From: Isoetes taiwanensis
Lineage: Eukaryota; Streptophyta; Lycopodiopsida; Isoetales; Isoetaceae
NCBI GenBank assembly: GCA_021234155.1
Contig: JAJEKV010000048.1
Span: 1,207,873 to 1,271,872, forward strand
DNA: 64,000 nucleotides
Direction: 5' to 3'
The notes under the pieces are model-generated. The model saw nothing but the letters and a program-made list of their open reading frames with translations. It was not told the origin of the DNA and did not search any database. The position numbers and the translations under genes were made by a program. Positions 45,579 to 56,377 of this stretch are shown here, piece by piece (positions within the stretch are counted from its first letter, which is position 1; every line of letters starts with the position of its first letter).

Positions 45579-46904
45579 CCCAGATACCTGGAGTAGCTTA
45601 TAGTCGTTGGATCCCCCCTGCCCGGGACCACCGGGATAGAATTTGTGTAGGTAGAGTCCCCATCTGCTGGATTTGTCGCCGGGTCGATGTGGCTGTGCCT
45701 GCGCAAAATCATCGAATTTGAAGCTGTTTCAGCGTATTTCACCGATTTTTGCAACATATTTCACCGATTTTGCAGTCAAATCTCTCCATATCGACTTGGT
45801 TTAGAGTTAACTCTTCCCTGTCCGCCTTGAAGTTTAAATCCGTCTTGGGACTGTTGGTAGATTTTGCTCTCTGCTTGGGTTATGTCTTCAATGCAGGTAA
45901 AATTCTTCCATTCTGAAGCGATTGATTTAGAGCAACTTCTTTGATGATTTTTGAAGTTTAAGTAGCCGGATTGGTCTTTTTGAAGCGTAAAGATGCCGGA
46001 TCAGGTGAAAAAACAAGGCTCCCGTGCTTAAGCATGCAAAGGCGATTATTTACTGCGGGATGTTGGAAGATGTTCCGGCGGAGTTCCAAGTCCTCGAACT
46101 CCACCACAGATGCAGATTCCACAGGATCTGGCAATGGCTTCTTGTACTGCAAAACAAGACCGGACCATTTCTGTTCTTACCGAGGTTCAAGAAAAGCTTT
46201 CCACAGATTGCCTTCTTGTTAAAAAAGATTTCGACTTGGGTCCAGGCTTGGAAGCTTTCTTAGGAGCCGGAGATGGAGCTGGAGGGGCAGAAACAGGGGA
46301 TTTGGCCGGAGTAGGAACAGCAAGAGGAAGAGGAGATTTTTTAACAAATTTCTTGGCAGGGGTTCCGCAAATAGGAAGGAGGCCATATCCTCCGCAAACG
46401 CAAATAGGAAGGAGGCCGACAGATGCGAGGAGTAAGGTGGCGCTGGCATCCAAAAACGCTGCTCCGCATCCAAAAACGCTGCTCCGCTGCTCCCTTGGCG
46501 CGACGAACAAGTATCAGCAGCCGGATCTTCGGCTGCAGCACCCATCTGCCGGATCTTGTTCATATAATCTGCTAAGGCTCATTTAATCCCCTATTTCTTG
46601 CAAGAAGCTATGCACGGCACAGTTCTTGGGCACGGCTTGATGAAAAAGCCTGTGTTACTGCCCGAAATAGCTTCAGAGAAGGAGTAAAAAGAGGCTGCCA
46701 TCGCTATAGCCGGGTCTTCAGCAGGGGATTAGAACCATCGTGGAAAAGAACAGGACCAAAAGGTATGTACCAAATTCAAATTTCGAAAATGAGGGGGGAA
46801 AAAAAGCGAGGTAGTTTTGTGTCCGTACTAGAACATTATTTCCAACATGGATTGTAGGCTCGTTTAGAGCTTGTGATGTCTATTTTTTCATATAGGGAAT
46901 GTAT

Positions 46905-47150
46905 TTTTTAATAAAAAATACATAGTATATAGAATATTGTGCTTATTAATAAATACATAGTATATAGTGTCCCATTTAAAAAAGCCTCTCATTTTGTAGT
47001 CATATAGTATATTGTGCTTATTAGAAATTACAAAATACATAGTATATAGTGTCCTATTTAAAAAAGCTTCTCATTTTGTAGTCATATAGTATATTGTGCT
47101 TATTAGAAATTACAAAATACATAGTATATAGTGTCCCATTTAAAAAAACT
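46905..47150. repeat. AT-rich tandem repeat (about 80 bp unit)
   Basis: The unit contains acatagtatatagtgtccca, tttaaaaaagc.tctcattt and tagtatattgtgcttatt. Two full copies and partial copies are present. Confidence 0.85.
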
Positions 47151-47344
47151 CTTTGAAAAAAACTATGGGTAAATATTGACATATTAAAAAGGGGAGGGTC
47201 GATTTTTTGTATTGCTATACATAGAAAGTGTAGGATATGGTGTGCATTAGAAAATACATAGAATATGGTCCAATTAGTCATGATTTGTGCTCCATAATAT
47301 TGGAGATAGAAACTCAGAACTGGCCCTCAGACCTCCTTTTTTCA

Positions 47345-47800
47345 CTCTGAGCTTCCTTTCTCGACTCACGAGCCGAGGGCTCGTGAGTCGAGAAAGTTCC
47401 TCAGACCTGCCTTTTCCATAGAACTGGTTCTCAAACCTGCATTTTTCACTCACGGTGCCTTTCTCGACTCGCGGAGTCGAGAACGCCTTCGACTCTTTAA
47501 ACCTCGTTTTTAAAGACGCTTTTCCCGACTCAGCGAAGTCGAAAGGTCTTCGACCCTAAACCTCGCGTTTTCGCGACGCTTTTCTCGACTCGCGAGTCGA
47601 GAAAGGCCTTCACCTCTAAACTCCGGGCTTTGAAGTCGCCTTTCTCGACTCAGCGAAGTCGAAAGGCCTTCTCGACCCCTAAAACCCGCTTTTGAGTCGC
47701 TTTTCGACTTTCGAAGTCGAAAAAGGCCTTCACCCCTAAACCTGCGTTTTTGAGGTTTGCCTTTCTCGACTTCATAAGTCGAGAAAGGCTCTCAGCCTCG
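47345..47800. repeat. Tandem palindrome array (TTCTCGACT..AGTCGAGAA)
   Basis: About seven units of 55-65 bp. Each has an inverted repeat built on ttctcgactc / gagtcgagaa followed by ggcctt, gacccctaaacc and gcgttttt. Each unit can fold into a hairpin. Related single motifs occur at 45400-45470 and 48380. Confidence 0.85.
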
Positions 47801-50012
47801 TATTTTCCAAAATAGCCCTAAGAACTGGGTGGTTTTATTTTTTATTTTTTTTGCCCTGAGCATCACTCTGACTAACTTGATTTTGTCTTTTGCAGTCCTT
47901 ATCTCGACCAGATAGTACATGCTTGAGAGCAATGAAAAGACTAGTTCATTGAAGAAAGGTGCCGAGAAGAGGGTGGTGACATCAGTTGGACATACAAGCA
48001 CGTGGCCCATGAAGGAACTCCTCATACAAATTTCTATCGATGCAGAAGTTGTTCGTGACTTGAGAGAGCTCCAAGCGCCCTTTGCACTAGGTGGTTCATG
48101 TGTGAAGAGGGTGTAATCATTGTGCCCATACGACCACTATGGTCTCTTCACCCACTGTAATATATATTGTAATGAGCCCATTTATAAATATACGGTATCT
48201 CAAAACTAGTATTTTTTGGTGATTAAGTAAACAATTTGCTTAATTTTTGTTGGAATTTGTGATCTCTTGTCTACCCACCTAAGAAAATAGAGCCAAAATG
48301 TTCAACTAAGAATCTTTTTCAACTAGAACTTTGGTTTCAATCTATAATGAAATTCCTATGTTTGAGTTGCATTGTTCTTGTTCTCGACTCGCTATCCAAG
48401 AAAACTGGAAGAAAGCTTGGATGCACACTAACAGACAAAAATTCGAATTAAGGACCGTTTTCGGGTCGGGGTGCTCCTTTTTGTGTAAAATAACAGGGTT
48501 CCGAAAAAAAGTGGGAATGGAATGAGTCCCACTTTAATTAAATACGACTTGATAGTACCCTAGGGTGCGACCCCGTGAACCATTATATTGCACATGTTAA
48601 GGCCACATGTGAATATAATATCTTTTGCCATGTGGCAATAGCCCATTGACCAAAAGGGCCCGGCCCTAAAATCGTGGGGATAAAGCGACATAAACCCTAA
48701 AAGGGAAACCTTTTCTGTTTCCAGCCCCTATAAGTTGGATTGGAGCAGCATTGGACGCCCTTTCGCCTGAACAAAAGAGGGGAGAGGAACCGAATTCCTA
48801 GGTTGCATTTTCGATCCAAGACCAAATGACCTCGAGATCCAAAGAAGCATGGACGCCGGAGGAGTGGGAGCCAGCCAAGAAGCGGGTTAGTAGTTGATCC
48901 GATAGTTAGATCCGAGTTTCAGCTCTCATTCGATAGGACTCGTATTCATTCTTAGCTATAGGCGACCCCTACAGCCTAAGAATAATAGACACTAACAAAG
49001 TAACCTAACCATGTATGCTTAGGTAGATTAGAATAGATGTATTCTATTATTTTCAGTTCTGTTGTGATGATGTTTTGACATTCTATGCGCCACTCTTGTG
49101 TATTGGGAAGGGGGGTAGAGACCCGAGCCCAAGTAGTTGTATAATCCTAGTTTTAGCCCATTAATTCCCACCACGGCTCTCAGATAAGAGCCCTTTGGCC
49201 GTGGGTGGCGGAGCTAGACCCGGCCGACAAGGGAGGGCTTGTCCGATCCACAGTTGATCCTTACAGTGCGAGCGATGGCCGGGAACGTTGTGGGCTAGGC
49301 CTAATACCACTCGGGCACCGCATGAGGGCGGGGTATGGGCTCGACACCTCTTGGGTGATGCGTCATCTTCTAGGGGTTCAAGTCGATTATCTGAGGCGGT
49401 GGCTCTCTAGCTACGCCTGTGATTGGCATGAACCTCCCGGAGGAGAGTGATCTCCTCCCCGCCTCATCGGGAGCCGGGGAGATGCAACCCAAGAGTAGCC
49501 CCTTTGGCTATGAACCCGCAAAGCTACGGTCAGGGCTCAATACTTTTCACCTATCCGCAAAGTATGCACTGGAGGGGCAGATGGGTGGACTACCCAACGA
49601 CCATGTTCTATGCCGCCAAATCCATTTGCCGTGAATTGCCGCATTGTTATCCGAGACCCAAGCCGCCGGTCGTTTTCCCCAAGAGTCCGAGCCAGGGTAG
49701 GATCTCCCCATGTTATGTTGATGTACTGATGTGTTGTTGCAGCTACTGTGATATGGTGGACCACCCTTCGAGGTGGTATGTTATTGTTGATTGATGTCAT
49801 GTGCTCATGTGTGTTTACGCTTCCACAGCTAGATCGATCCCGAGGGAGACGGGATGAATGACACGTCCATTCTTTCCCGTCGGGTTCTTAGCCACCATCA
49901 AGAGCCCGATGTTAGGTGGACGGCCTCACGTCAGCGAGCAGATGCTGGTGTGAGGGATGATCTCCAGTTTGTATACGATCGGGGCATCGTATATGAGCTG
50001 GGGCCGTCACAA

Positions 50013-50024
50013 TGGTATCAGAGC
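50013..50024 (+). promoter_or_regulatory. Primer-binding site (initiator tRNA-Met)
   Basis: TGGTATCAGAGC, one base after the LTR end, complementary to the 3' end of plant initiator tRNA-Met. Confidence 0.93.
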
Positions 50025-50265
50025 TTTGATCTTGGCAGACCAAGATCGAGCACTGACCGTATTCCTATAGGAACTAACCAATCTAGACATTCAGTCTTGG
50101 AGATAAAAGCCCAAGCACAATCCTCGAATAGTGGAAAATTTTTTCCCCAGGACTAGAGTTAGTAATTATCTAGAATTAGAATAATTAGAGAACATAATTA
50201 AGATGAAATAGATAGAAGAAAAGCCTCCTAAGAAAGCCTAGTAAATTTTAGTCACTTTTTGGCCG

Positions 50266-50337
50266 ACACCTCCAAGGATGCGCCAGGAGCATGTTAGGTC
50301 TAGACCTAACTGGTCTCTCGCGCACGCTTAGAGGGGT
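50266..50337. repeat. Double-hairpin repeat, copy A
   Basis: acacctccaaggatgcgcc..gttaggtc-tagacctaac..cgcgcacgcttagaggggt. The outer arms pair (cctc-aag..gcgc with gcgc..cttagagg) and an inner GTTAGGTC / GACCTAAC pair forms a second stem. Confidence 0.9.
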
Positions 50338-50479
50338 CACCCCATATGAACCCTAGAACTCGGCCTTAGGAGCCCCAAATCGTAAAACAAAAGATAATAT
50401 CCCATTTAAAAAGCTCGAATTAGCTAGATTTGTATGCTAAAACACAGAAAAACATTAAGTAAAAGTCATTCATGGAGCA

Positions 50480-50551
50480 ACACCTCTAAGGGTGCGCCCG
50501 GGCATAGTTAGGTCATGACCTAACACCCTTCTCGCGCAGGCTTAGAGGGGT
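50480..50551. repeat. Double-hairpin repeat, copy B
   Basis: Same structure as copy A and starts 214 bp after it. The inner stem is GTTAGGTCATGACCTAAC, a perfect palindrome. Confidence 0.92.
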
Positions 50552-50692
50552 CCCCTAAAAGTGACTTCGGAATTTGATCAAAACTTACTCAAATTGTAAA
50601 GGTAATGATAGAATCTTGCTTATAATGCTTAAATTAGTGGAAAAGGCATGTTAAATTGTGTAAATTAGATAAGTTTAGAGCAGAAAGGGACA

Positions 50693-50764
50693 ACACCTCT
50701 AAGGGTGCGCCAGCGCATAGTTAGGTCCGGACCTAACACCCTTCTCGCGCACGCTTGGAGGGGT
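50693..50764. repeat. Double-hairpin repeat, copy C
   Basis: Starts 213 bp after copy B. The inner palindrome is GTTAGGTCCGGACCTAAC. It lies about 110 bp before the TATA box of the H3-like gene. Confidence 0.92.
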
Positions 50765-50871
50765 TCAAGGGAAAATGGTTGAAGAAGACTCCACTTCGAT
50801 TCAAGGTGGGGAGAATTTCGTCGGCAAACCAACAAAATAACCAATTGGGCCAAACCCTAAAAATTAAACCC

Positions 50872-50878
50872 TATAAAT
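50872..50878 (+). promoter_or_regulatory. TATA box of the H3-like gene
   Basis: CCCTATAAATTA, 111 bp upstream of the ATG. The spacing and the following ggcgatcttc block are shared with the promoter of the H2A-like frame (58968). Confidence 0.6.
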
Positions 50879-50982
50879 TAGTGGACTCAGGCCTCATTTT
50901 TAGGGTTTCCCACGTTGTTCTTCGAGCTCGTCCCGATAGGCGATCTTCTGGCGCCCTGCTCCAAATCGATCGCTGTCAAACA

Positions 50983-51316
50983 ATGGCTAGAACGAAGCAG
51001 ACCGCTCGTAAGGTAAGCAAAGATGATAAGCCCAGCGCCCAAGTCCTTGCCGCCGAGCAGAAACTCAAAGATGCCGAGGAGAAATTGAAGGCCGACATGG
51101 AGAGGCGACCTAGGTACTACCGAAATTTGGAGAAGAGGCGGAAGAAAGAAGAAAAAGCCAAGAGGAAAGAAGAGAAGGCAAAGAGAAAAGAGGAAAAGGC
51201 CAAGAGGAAGGAGGAGAAGGCAAGAAAGAAAGCAGAGAAAGAAGCCGCAGAGGCCGAAGAAGACCAATGGCGCGAGCAAAGGACGAAGAGCAGGGAAGAA
51301 CCCGACAGGAAAGGCA
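50983..51316 (+). CDS. Histone H3-like protein, N-terminal part (H3 tail plus charged linker)
   Basis: Begins MARTKQTARK, identical to the first ten residues of histone H3 including K4 and K9, then VSKDDKPSAQ, which is not H3. It continues with an extremely charged, probably helical segment: KLKDAEEKLKADMERRPRYY, then KEEKAKRKEEKAKRK repeats, then EAEEDQWREQRTKSREEP. I chose the ATG at 50983 because it starts the H3 tail and follows a TATA box by 111 bp; an in-frame upstream extension crosses the hairpin repeat and is unlikely. The frame is cut after GGCA at 51316 by a DNA transposon and ends in a spurious stop at 51348. Removing the insertion joins it in frame to 57488. Right after ..CGTAAG the sequence GTAAGC could also act as a 5' splice site. 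Role inferred: chromatin-related. Confidence 0.85.
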
Positions 51317-51681
51317 CTCATTTCAAAGCAAAATACACCATGCTATAAAGAGGTCATAACAGAAAGTACAATCCTAGGTATGCAACAATTTACCTCATGA
51401 ACAGATCAATGATCGTATTATTAAGCCATCGTGTCTCATTGTCCAGAATGTCCAGAATAGTGATTGGGTTGGACTCGGCGCAATACACCATGGGTAGAAA
51501 GTTGTCGAGCAATTCTACTAGGGATCTGCTCCTCTTCCTCAATCTGTTATTAAGGTAAATAATACAATCCAAGGAAACAAATGCATTTTAACACATTTAG
51601 ATTTCAAAGTAGATTTCAGATATCTTACACAATGTTTTGTAACAAATTAGATCTAAAATGGTTTATAGATTCTAGTAATAA

Positions 51682-52350
51682 TCAAATCTTGTTCTTCTTC
51701 TTCATAGCCACAATAAATTTTTCAGAGATATCATCCAACCAATTTTCTATTGGATGATCTTGTGCATATGTAGCAACACTATCAGCTGAAGAAAGGCCCA
51801 ACAACCATGGCTTCAAAACTTTGGTAAAATAGTCTCGATCACCTTGCTCAGGATTGAAGGTGATAGGAGTGACTATAGTGTGTCGGGCATTTTTGTAACC
51901 TTTGTACATATGGTCATCAACCAAGAGTGTATTGACCACTTTATATGCTCCTGCAAGAGGTTTGTGATTGTACACTTTCTATAGAATCTTGAAGTTAATA
52001 TTGATTTTATTAACTTTAGTGCATGCTCTAGTGAGTTCCTTTAGACCCCACTGGAATATTAATGCACTCCTTATATCTTCTGGAAAGAACTTTTTAGTTA
52101 TCAGGTTCAAGATGGTACCATCAAAATCAGCCCATATTGCAATGTCAAACTGGTTTATACACCAGCCAAGAAACTCGAATAAACCTTTCCTGAATACCAA
52201 CATCTTTGTTTTGGAAAGCATCAAAAGTTCTAGTGGTGGATCCACCTTTGGTATGACATTCCTACTAGTTTGCTCGTAGAATTTTCCAAGCACACCATTG
52301 AAATCAAAATCAATAGTTTTTTAGACAACCTGATTCTCTTGATGGCTGGA
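51682..52350 (-). pseudogene. FCP1/NIF-type phosphatase domain
   Basis: The minus strand reads TIDFDFNGVLGKFYEQ (52318-52275), matching the D-x-x/D-x-N-G-x-L catalytic start of plant NIF-type HAD phosphatases. It continues MLVFRKGLFEFLGWCINQFD, IAIWADF (the R-P-G-x-x-x-F-L..F-x-x-x-I-W signature), and NTLLVDDHMYKGYKNARHT (the T-L-L-V-D-D-S-P-x-K acidic motif). The order and spacing fit one domain. An in-frame TAG at 51976-51978 and a frame change near 52290 suggest decay or introns. The SS after I-W, usual in the family, is AD here. FCP1-like enzymes act on phosphorylated RNA polymerase II tails or SMADs; the role in a transposon is unknown. Confidence 0.7.
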
Positions 52351-53225
52351 GATGATGCACAATCACTTTCAGGTATAATAAGGTCCATTTTCTTCTCTTT
52401 GAACTCTCCATCAGAATTGTCAGGTACTAGTAAAAACAACAAGATACAACGGTCAAATATTGAGGAAGAACGAGACAAAAAAGAAGCTAGAGAAAAAATG
52501 AAACCTTTTAACTCAATCAATGCAGGTATCTTACTTGGTTGTTTTGTGGATGGTGATTGAGGTAAAATGCTATTTGACATTACATTGTCATCATCAAATT
52601 GTATTTCTTGAGCCAAGAGAATTGCTATATATTTGGAGAATTAGTACACTAATTTACTAACTGTAATGGAACAAAAGTGAAGGAAGAATACCTTTGTTTT
52701 TTCTAGTAGATATCTCTTCGACATTTTCGGTTTTGATTTCCAATTTGCTACTTGTATCTATACCTAAAGAAATTATAGCTTCAGTATGAATAATATTAGA
52801 ACTATCAAAGGAATAATAAAATTAGTATCTTAAACCAACCAGATATGAAATCTTTGACTTCTACTACAAAAAGTGGTTTTTTTAATGCAACGAACTTCTC
52901 CTCATTGTCGAAGCTAGAAAGCGGTTTTTCAGATGCGGTGGACTCCGCTTGCTTGGTAGAGCTAGAGGGTTTATTGAGCTTATCCTCCTTGTTGAAGCTA
53001 GAAAGTGGGTTTTCAGATGCGGTGGTTCCTGCTTGGTAAAGCTAGAAGGGCTAGGAGCTCCAAATAGAGAAGGTTCATTGTAGCTTTTGGAGACATCTAC
53101 TGCACTTGACGTAAATTTGGAAGCATCAGCATATGCTGCACTTGACTCTTCATTTAGATTTGACTGCAATTTGAAGCCTGCATGCGGGAAGATACAAGAA
53201 GAATGAAAAATAACATAAGTTATTC
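52351..53225 (-). other. Decayed exon region of the phosphatase-like cargo gene
   Basis: Minus-strand frames rich in Ser/Lys/Leu. 53169-52882 contains two near-identical HLK(T/N)(H/R)FLASTRR / HLKNRFLASTMRR units, reflecting a 96-bp duplicated DNA block (caaaaagtggtttttt / ttgaagctagaaa). No domain is recognised. Confidence 0.4.
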
Positions 53226-53229
53226 TAAT

Positions 53230-53866
53230 ACAAACTATTAACTTTTACAACCAACACATAACAACCAACACATAACAACCATTGACATTAACAACCAATA
53301 CATAACTACCATTGACATTAATTAACACAACCATTGGGTCCAACACATTTAAATTAAAATCCCCCTTAAACCCCCTTTGGTTTGGGTGCATATTCACACA
53401 GGAGGTGACTCCGGGCAACGAGAGTTGTTGGATAGGCATATTCACCCTTTATTCCTTAATCTACATCGTACGTAAAGTTCCTCGTTTGTGGGGTATGCAA
53501 GTACAAAATTTGCTATACTGTATAACAAGATTCGCAAAATACTATAAGATTTCAAGCGGAATACTATATGGTGTTGATTTCGTACGTGCAAAATACAATT
53601 ATGAGGGCTCTCACGCCCCTACGCCACCCCCGTGTGAATATGCACCCAAACCAAAGGGGGTTTAAGGGGGATTTTAATTTAAATGTGTTGGACCCAATGG
53701 TTGTGTTAATTAATGTCAATGGTAGTTATGTATTGGTTGTTAATGTCAATGGTTGTTGTGTGTTGGTTGTTATGTGTTGGTTGTTATGTGTTGGGGGATT
53801 TAATTTTTATATGTTGGATGTTAATGGTTTGTGTTGTAAAAAAAACTTTTTGGCCCCGGGCTTTCA
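53230..53866. mobile_element. Foldback (MITE-like) element
   Basis: Two arms of about 170-230 bp in inverted orientation: the left arm is ..cccccttaaaccccctttgg then tttgggtgcatattcac (to 53398), and the right arm is gtgaatatgcacccaaacca then aagggggtttaaggggg (from 53633). Repeated aaccaacacataacaacc units lie at the outer ends. The core has no gene. A related half element is at 9714-10025. Confidence 0.8.
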
Positions 53867-54865
53867 TCACCCTGTAGCTTTTGAATTTGATCACAATAAA
53901 ACAAATAGAACATAAGTAAAAGTTACCATAAAGATAGAGCAGATTGATCCCATTATTCTGAAAGTCATAAAGTTTGCAACACCCATACACAAACATTTTT
54001 CAACTAGAATTTAACAGCAGCCTTTGGCCTCCATGGATTCTTGTGGTGAGAAACCAAAGTGGGAAACTTTTCTGCTTATTAGCACAAGGATCTAGAAGCC
54101 ATAAAACAATGTCCAATAGCACAATCCTGTATTAATCAGCTGGTAGGATGTGAAAGCCTACCAAACCCGGCCAAAAAATTGCTGTTTTAACATAGATAAC
54201 TTAACCAAACATATCCATATCATACACTATCAAAAAGATCTCGGAGAGAGCTTTCCAACGCAATAAAAATCATCTGAAACAGAGCTCTGGATCAAAAGTT
54301 ATGATAAGAAATGTGTTGCCGGCGGGGAAACTGCACTGCATGCGCCCTTCAAGCCCTTCATGTGCCCATTATGCACCACACACACAAAAAGAGGGCTTTT
54401 GTTGTGAGCCATTGGTTGTTGACCATTATGCACCACGCGCAAAAAAAAGGGCTTTTGTTGTGAGCCATTGGTTGTTGACCATTGAAAAAAAAAATGGCTA
54501 AAATCAATGGCTCAGAAATGGTGCACTCTAGATGTACGCATTAGTACATCCATTTGAATATATCACGAAATCATAGGAAAACCTTAGTGAAAAGTGTACA
54601 AAAACACAAAGAAAACCCCTTGTTATTATGCTACATATTTACATTACCTTGTTTCTCACTTTCTGATTGTCCAGTGTGCTCTTCTTTCTCAATTTCAGGT
54701 TGTGTTGCATTCTCCACTTGGATCTTTTGCTCTTCTATCTGTGAGAATAGATATCCCTTATCTCTACTTGTGCTTGCATATGTGGGATTCATATGGACAT
54801 CTAAAAGGACAACCAACAAAACCATCAACATTAAATGATGTTAAGAAGTTGATTGCTTAACCACT
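53867..54865. other. Transposon interior without clear gene
   Basis: Includes a 54-bp duplication (aaaaagggcttttgttgtga then gccattggttgttgacca) at about 54388-54484. No domain is recognised. Confidence 0.4.
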
Positions 54866-55265
54866 TATCAATACCATATGAGTGTACAACTTTCTTCACG
54901 CCAAATGCAGCAATCCAAGTGGCAAATATGATCTGGTCACAATCTGGGCTACAACACTTATCCCTATAACTGAAAACAAGAAATTATACACATCAATTTA
55001 AAGAGCTTAATGATCAAAATATAACTATTGTTAAGATCAAAATTTACTATTGCTTATACCTTAATAATGAGGCCAAACATTGAATATGGTAAAGATGGTT
55101 ACACTCAGAGTAACAAAGGGCGTGGCTTCCCATCATATTCCAAGAATCTTCTACAATAGGGACATACACGCTCAGGTGAGTCTGATAGGAAATTTGTTTC
55201 TATAGACTCGGGTAGATAAGGATCTAGTTTAATCCCGTTCTCAAGGACATTGCACCTTCAATAAG
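54866..55265 (-). pseudogene. RING-like zinc-finger exons
   Basis: Minus-strand frames read HALCYSECNHLYHIQCLASL (about 55140-55080) and, in the next exon-like piece, RDKCCSPDCDQIIFATWIAA (about 54965-54900). Together the C-x-x-x-C..H-x-x-x-C..CC-x-x-x-C pattern suits a RING or PHD-type zinc finger split by an intron. The first Cys pair is not clear. It lies downstream of the coiled-coil exon at 55270-55671 and is probably part of the same minus-strand cargo gene. Confidence 0.45.
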
Positions 55266-55269
55266 CCTT

Positions 55270-55671
55270 TCAAGACACGGTCCGAAGTTTTGCAATCTTA
55301 TCATTGTCCCCTTGCCTCCTCTTCTCAATAGCATCAAGATCTTCCTCTACAACAACCAATGATGCCACAACTTTAACTACCTCGGCTTCCTTCATATCTA
55401 CCACCTGTTGCACACCTGCAGCTGCTTCCTTTGTCATTCCTTGCATCAAGCATTTGATGTCTACAATTTCTTGCATATAATGCTCCTTCTTCTCCCTCAA
55501 TGATTTGAAGGTTTTCTTCAACTCTTTCCATTTGTTATATGACTGTTGTAGCCTGCAATCAACCTCTTTCACCTTCAATTCAGTGGACTCCTTCCATTTT
55601 GTCATCACCCGTAAGGAATCTGTAATGAAACAATTCAGTAAATTAGTTACAGGGATACAAGTATATTCCAC
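55270..55671 (-). CDS. Coiled-coil exon of transposon cargo gene
   Basis: Open minus-strand frame with long heptad-rich helices: WKESTELKVKEVDCRLQQSY, KELKKTFKSLREKKEHYMQE, and a Val/Glu-rich second half ending EKRRQGDNDKIAKL. Coiled-coil character is plain from the sequence. No family is identified. It is flanked by possible exons on both sides (54866-55265 and 56378-56884). Confidence 0.5.
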   Translation of the reverse strand: MEYTCIPVTNLLNCFITDSLRVMTKWKESTELKVKEVDCRLQQSYNKWKELKKTFKSLREKKEHYMQEIVDIKCLMQGMTKEAAAGVQQVVDMKEAEVVKVVASLVVVEEDLDAIEKRRQGDNDKIAKLRTVS

Positions 55672-55679
55672 AATCTAAA

Positions 55680-56180
55680 GAAACTTTATTAAAGGCTCAA
55701 TCCACAATCTATATTCCACTCACTATAATTCAGGTCCAATCTATAAAATATAATCCACAAAGCACAAAGTATAAATCCTTAACCACAATTTAACCATCAC
55801 AAATGCAAAACCACAAACCAAAGACAAATGCAAAACCACAAACCCAGAACACAATATAAAATTCCCCAATCCACAAAACCAAAACATGCAACCACAAACC
55901 ACAAACTACAGAACACAATATAAAATTCACTCAATCCACAAACTAAGACACCCAACTCATAAACCAAATCCATTAACTCCAAACCACAAATCATAAACCA
56001 CAAACAACAAATCCAAATATATAAACTACAATCTAAATTCACAAACTCTAAATCACAATTATATACTACAAACAATATAAATTCACAACTCCAAACCACA
56101 ATTCTACTAAAGAACTACAATTTAAGAACTCCAAACCACAATTCTACTAAAGAACTACAATTTAAGAACTGCTGACAAAA
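55680..56180. repeat. Low-complexity A/C-rich tract
   Basis: Run of aaccacaaa / tccacaatc-type units, probably an expanded intron. A 41-bp piece (actccaaaccacaattctac..) is duplicated at 56090-56170. The open frame at 55797-56099 on the other strand is a by-product of this composition. Confidence 0.7.
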
Positions 56181-56377
56181 ACTATCACAAAAACTATGAC
56201 CACAATAACCAGAAAGGTTAGGCTATGAACAAACCAATGATTATTAAGACTCTACAATGTTTATCAAAAGTACTTACTATCAGAATGTCCAAAGGTAAAA
56301 TCTCCTTTTTGCATCTCCAACTTTGCTGAAACCACCCACATTGTGTTGCGTAAGCTCATTTACAGACAAAATGCAAA

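Larger units (their letters stand above)
44839..48550. mobile_element. Insertion with 25-bp terminal inverted repeats inside the LTR
   Basis: 44839-44863 (aagtcgtatttaattaaagt..) is the exact reverse complement of 48526-48550. The interior holds a G-rich minisatellite, duplicated short blocks, AT-rich tandem repeats, a palindrome array and open frames rich in Ala/Pro/Lys (minus strand 46510-46187). No transposase is seen. No clear target duplication flanks the ends, so boundaries and class remain open. It may instead be original LTR sequence. Confidence 0.5.
44734..50011 (+). repeat. 5' LTR of the giant element, with nested insertion
   Basis: Starts TGTGACGTTCC, ends GGGCCGTCACA, and is followed one base later by TGGTATCAGAGC. 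Its length of 5.28 kb includes a 3.7 kb insertion bounded by 25-bp inverted repeats (44839-48550). The remaining LTR is about 1.57 kb. A TATAAG at 48729-48734 is the likely promoter. The partner LTR is not in the window, so this is a call from ends, primer site and context. Confidence 0.8.

Noticed and set aside
46110-46586. 158-codon plus frame and overlapping minus frames rich in Ala, Pro and Lys
   Set aside because: Both strands are open because of composition. The Lys/Pro-rich minus frame faintly resembles linker-histone tails but has no globular domain.
50755-50982. In-frame upstream start extending the H3-like protein by 76 residues
   Set aside because: The extension reads through the end of a hairpin repeat and the TATA box, while the internal ATG begins the exact H3 tail.
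51390-51572. Minus-strand 60-codon frame near the left end of the DNA transposon
   Set aside because: It may be the last exon of the phosphatase cargo gene, but no motif supports this, so it is not listed separately.
55797-56099. Minus-strand frame rich in Cys, Trp and Phe
   Set aside because: It is translated from a low-complexity ccacaaacc tract and has no domain-like spacing.
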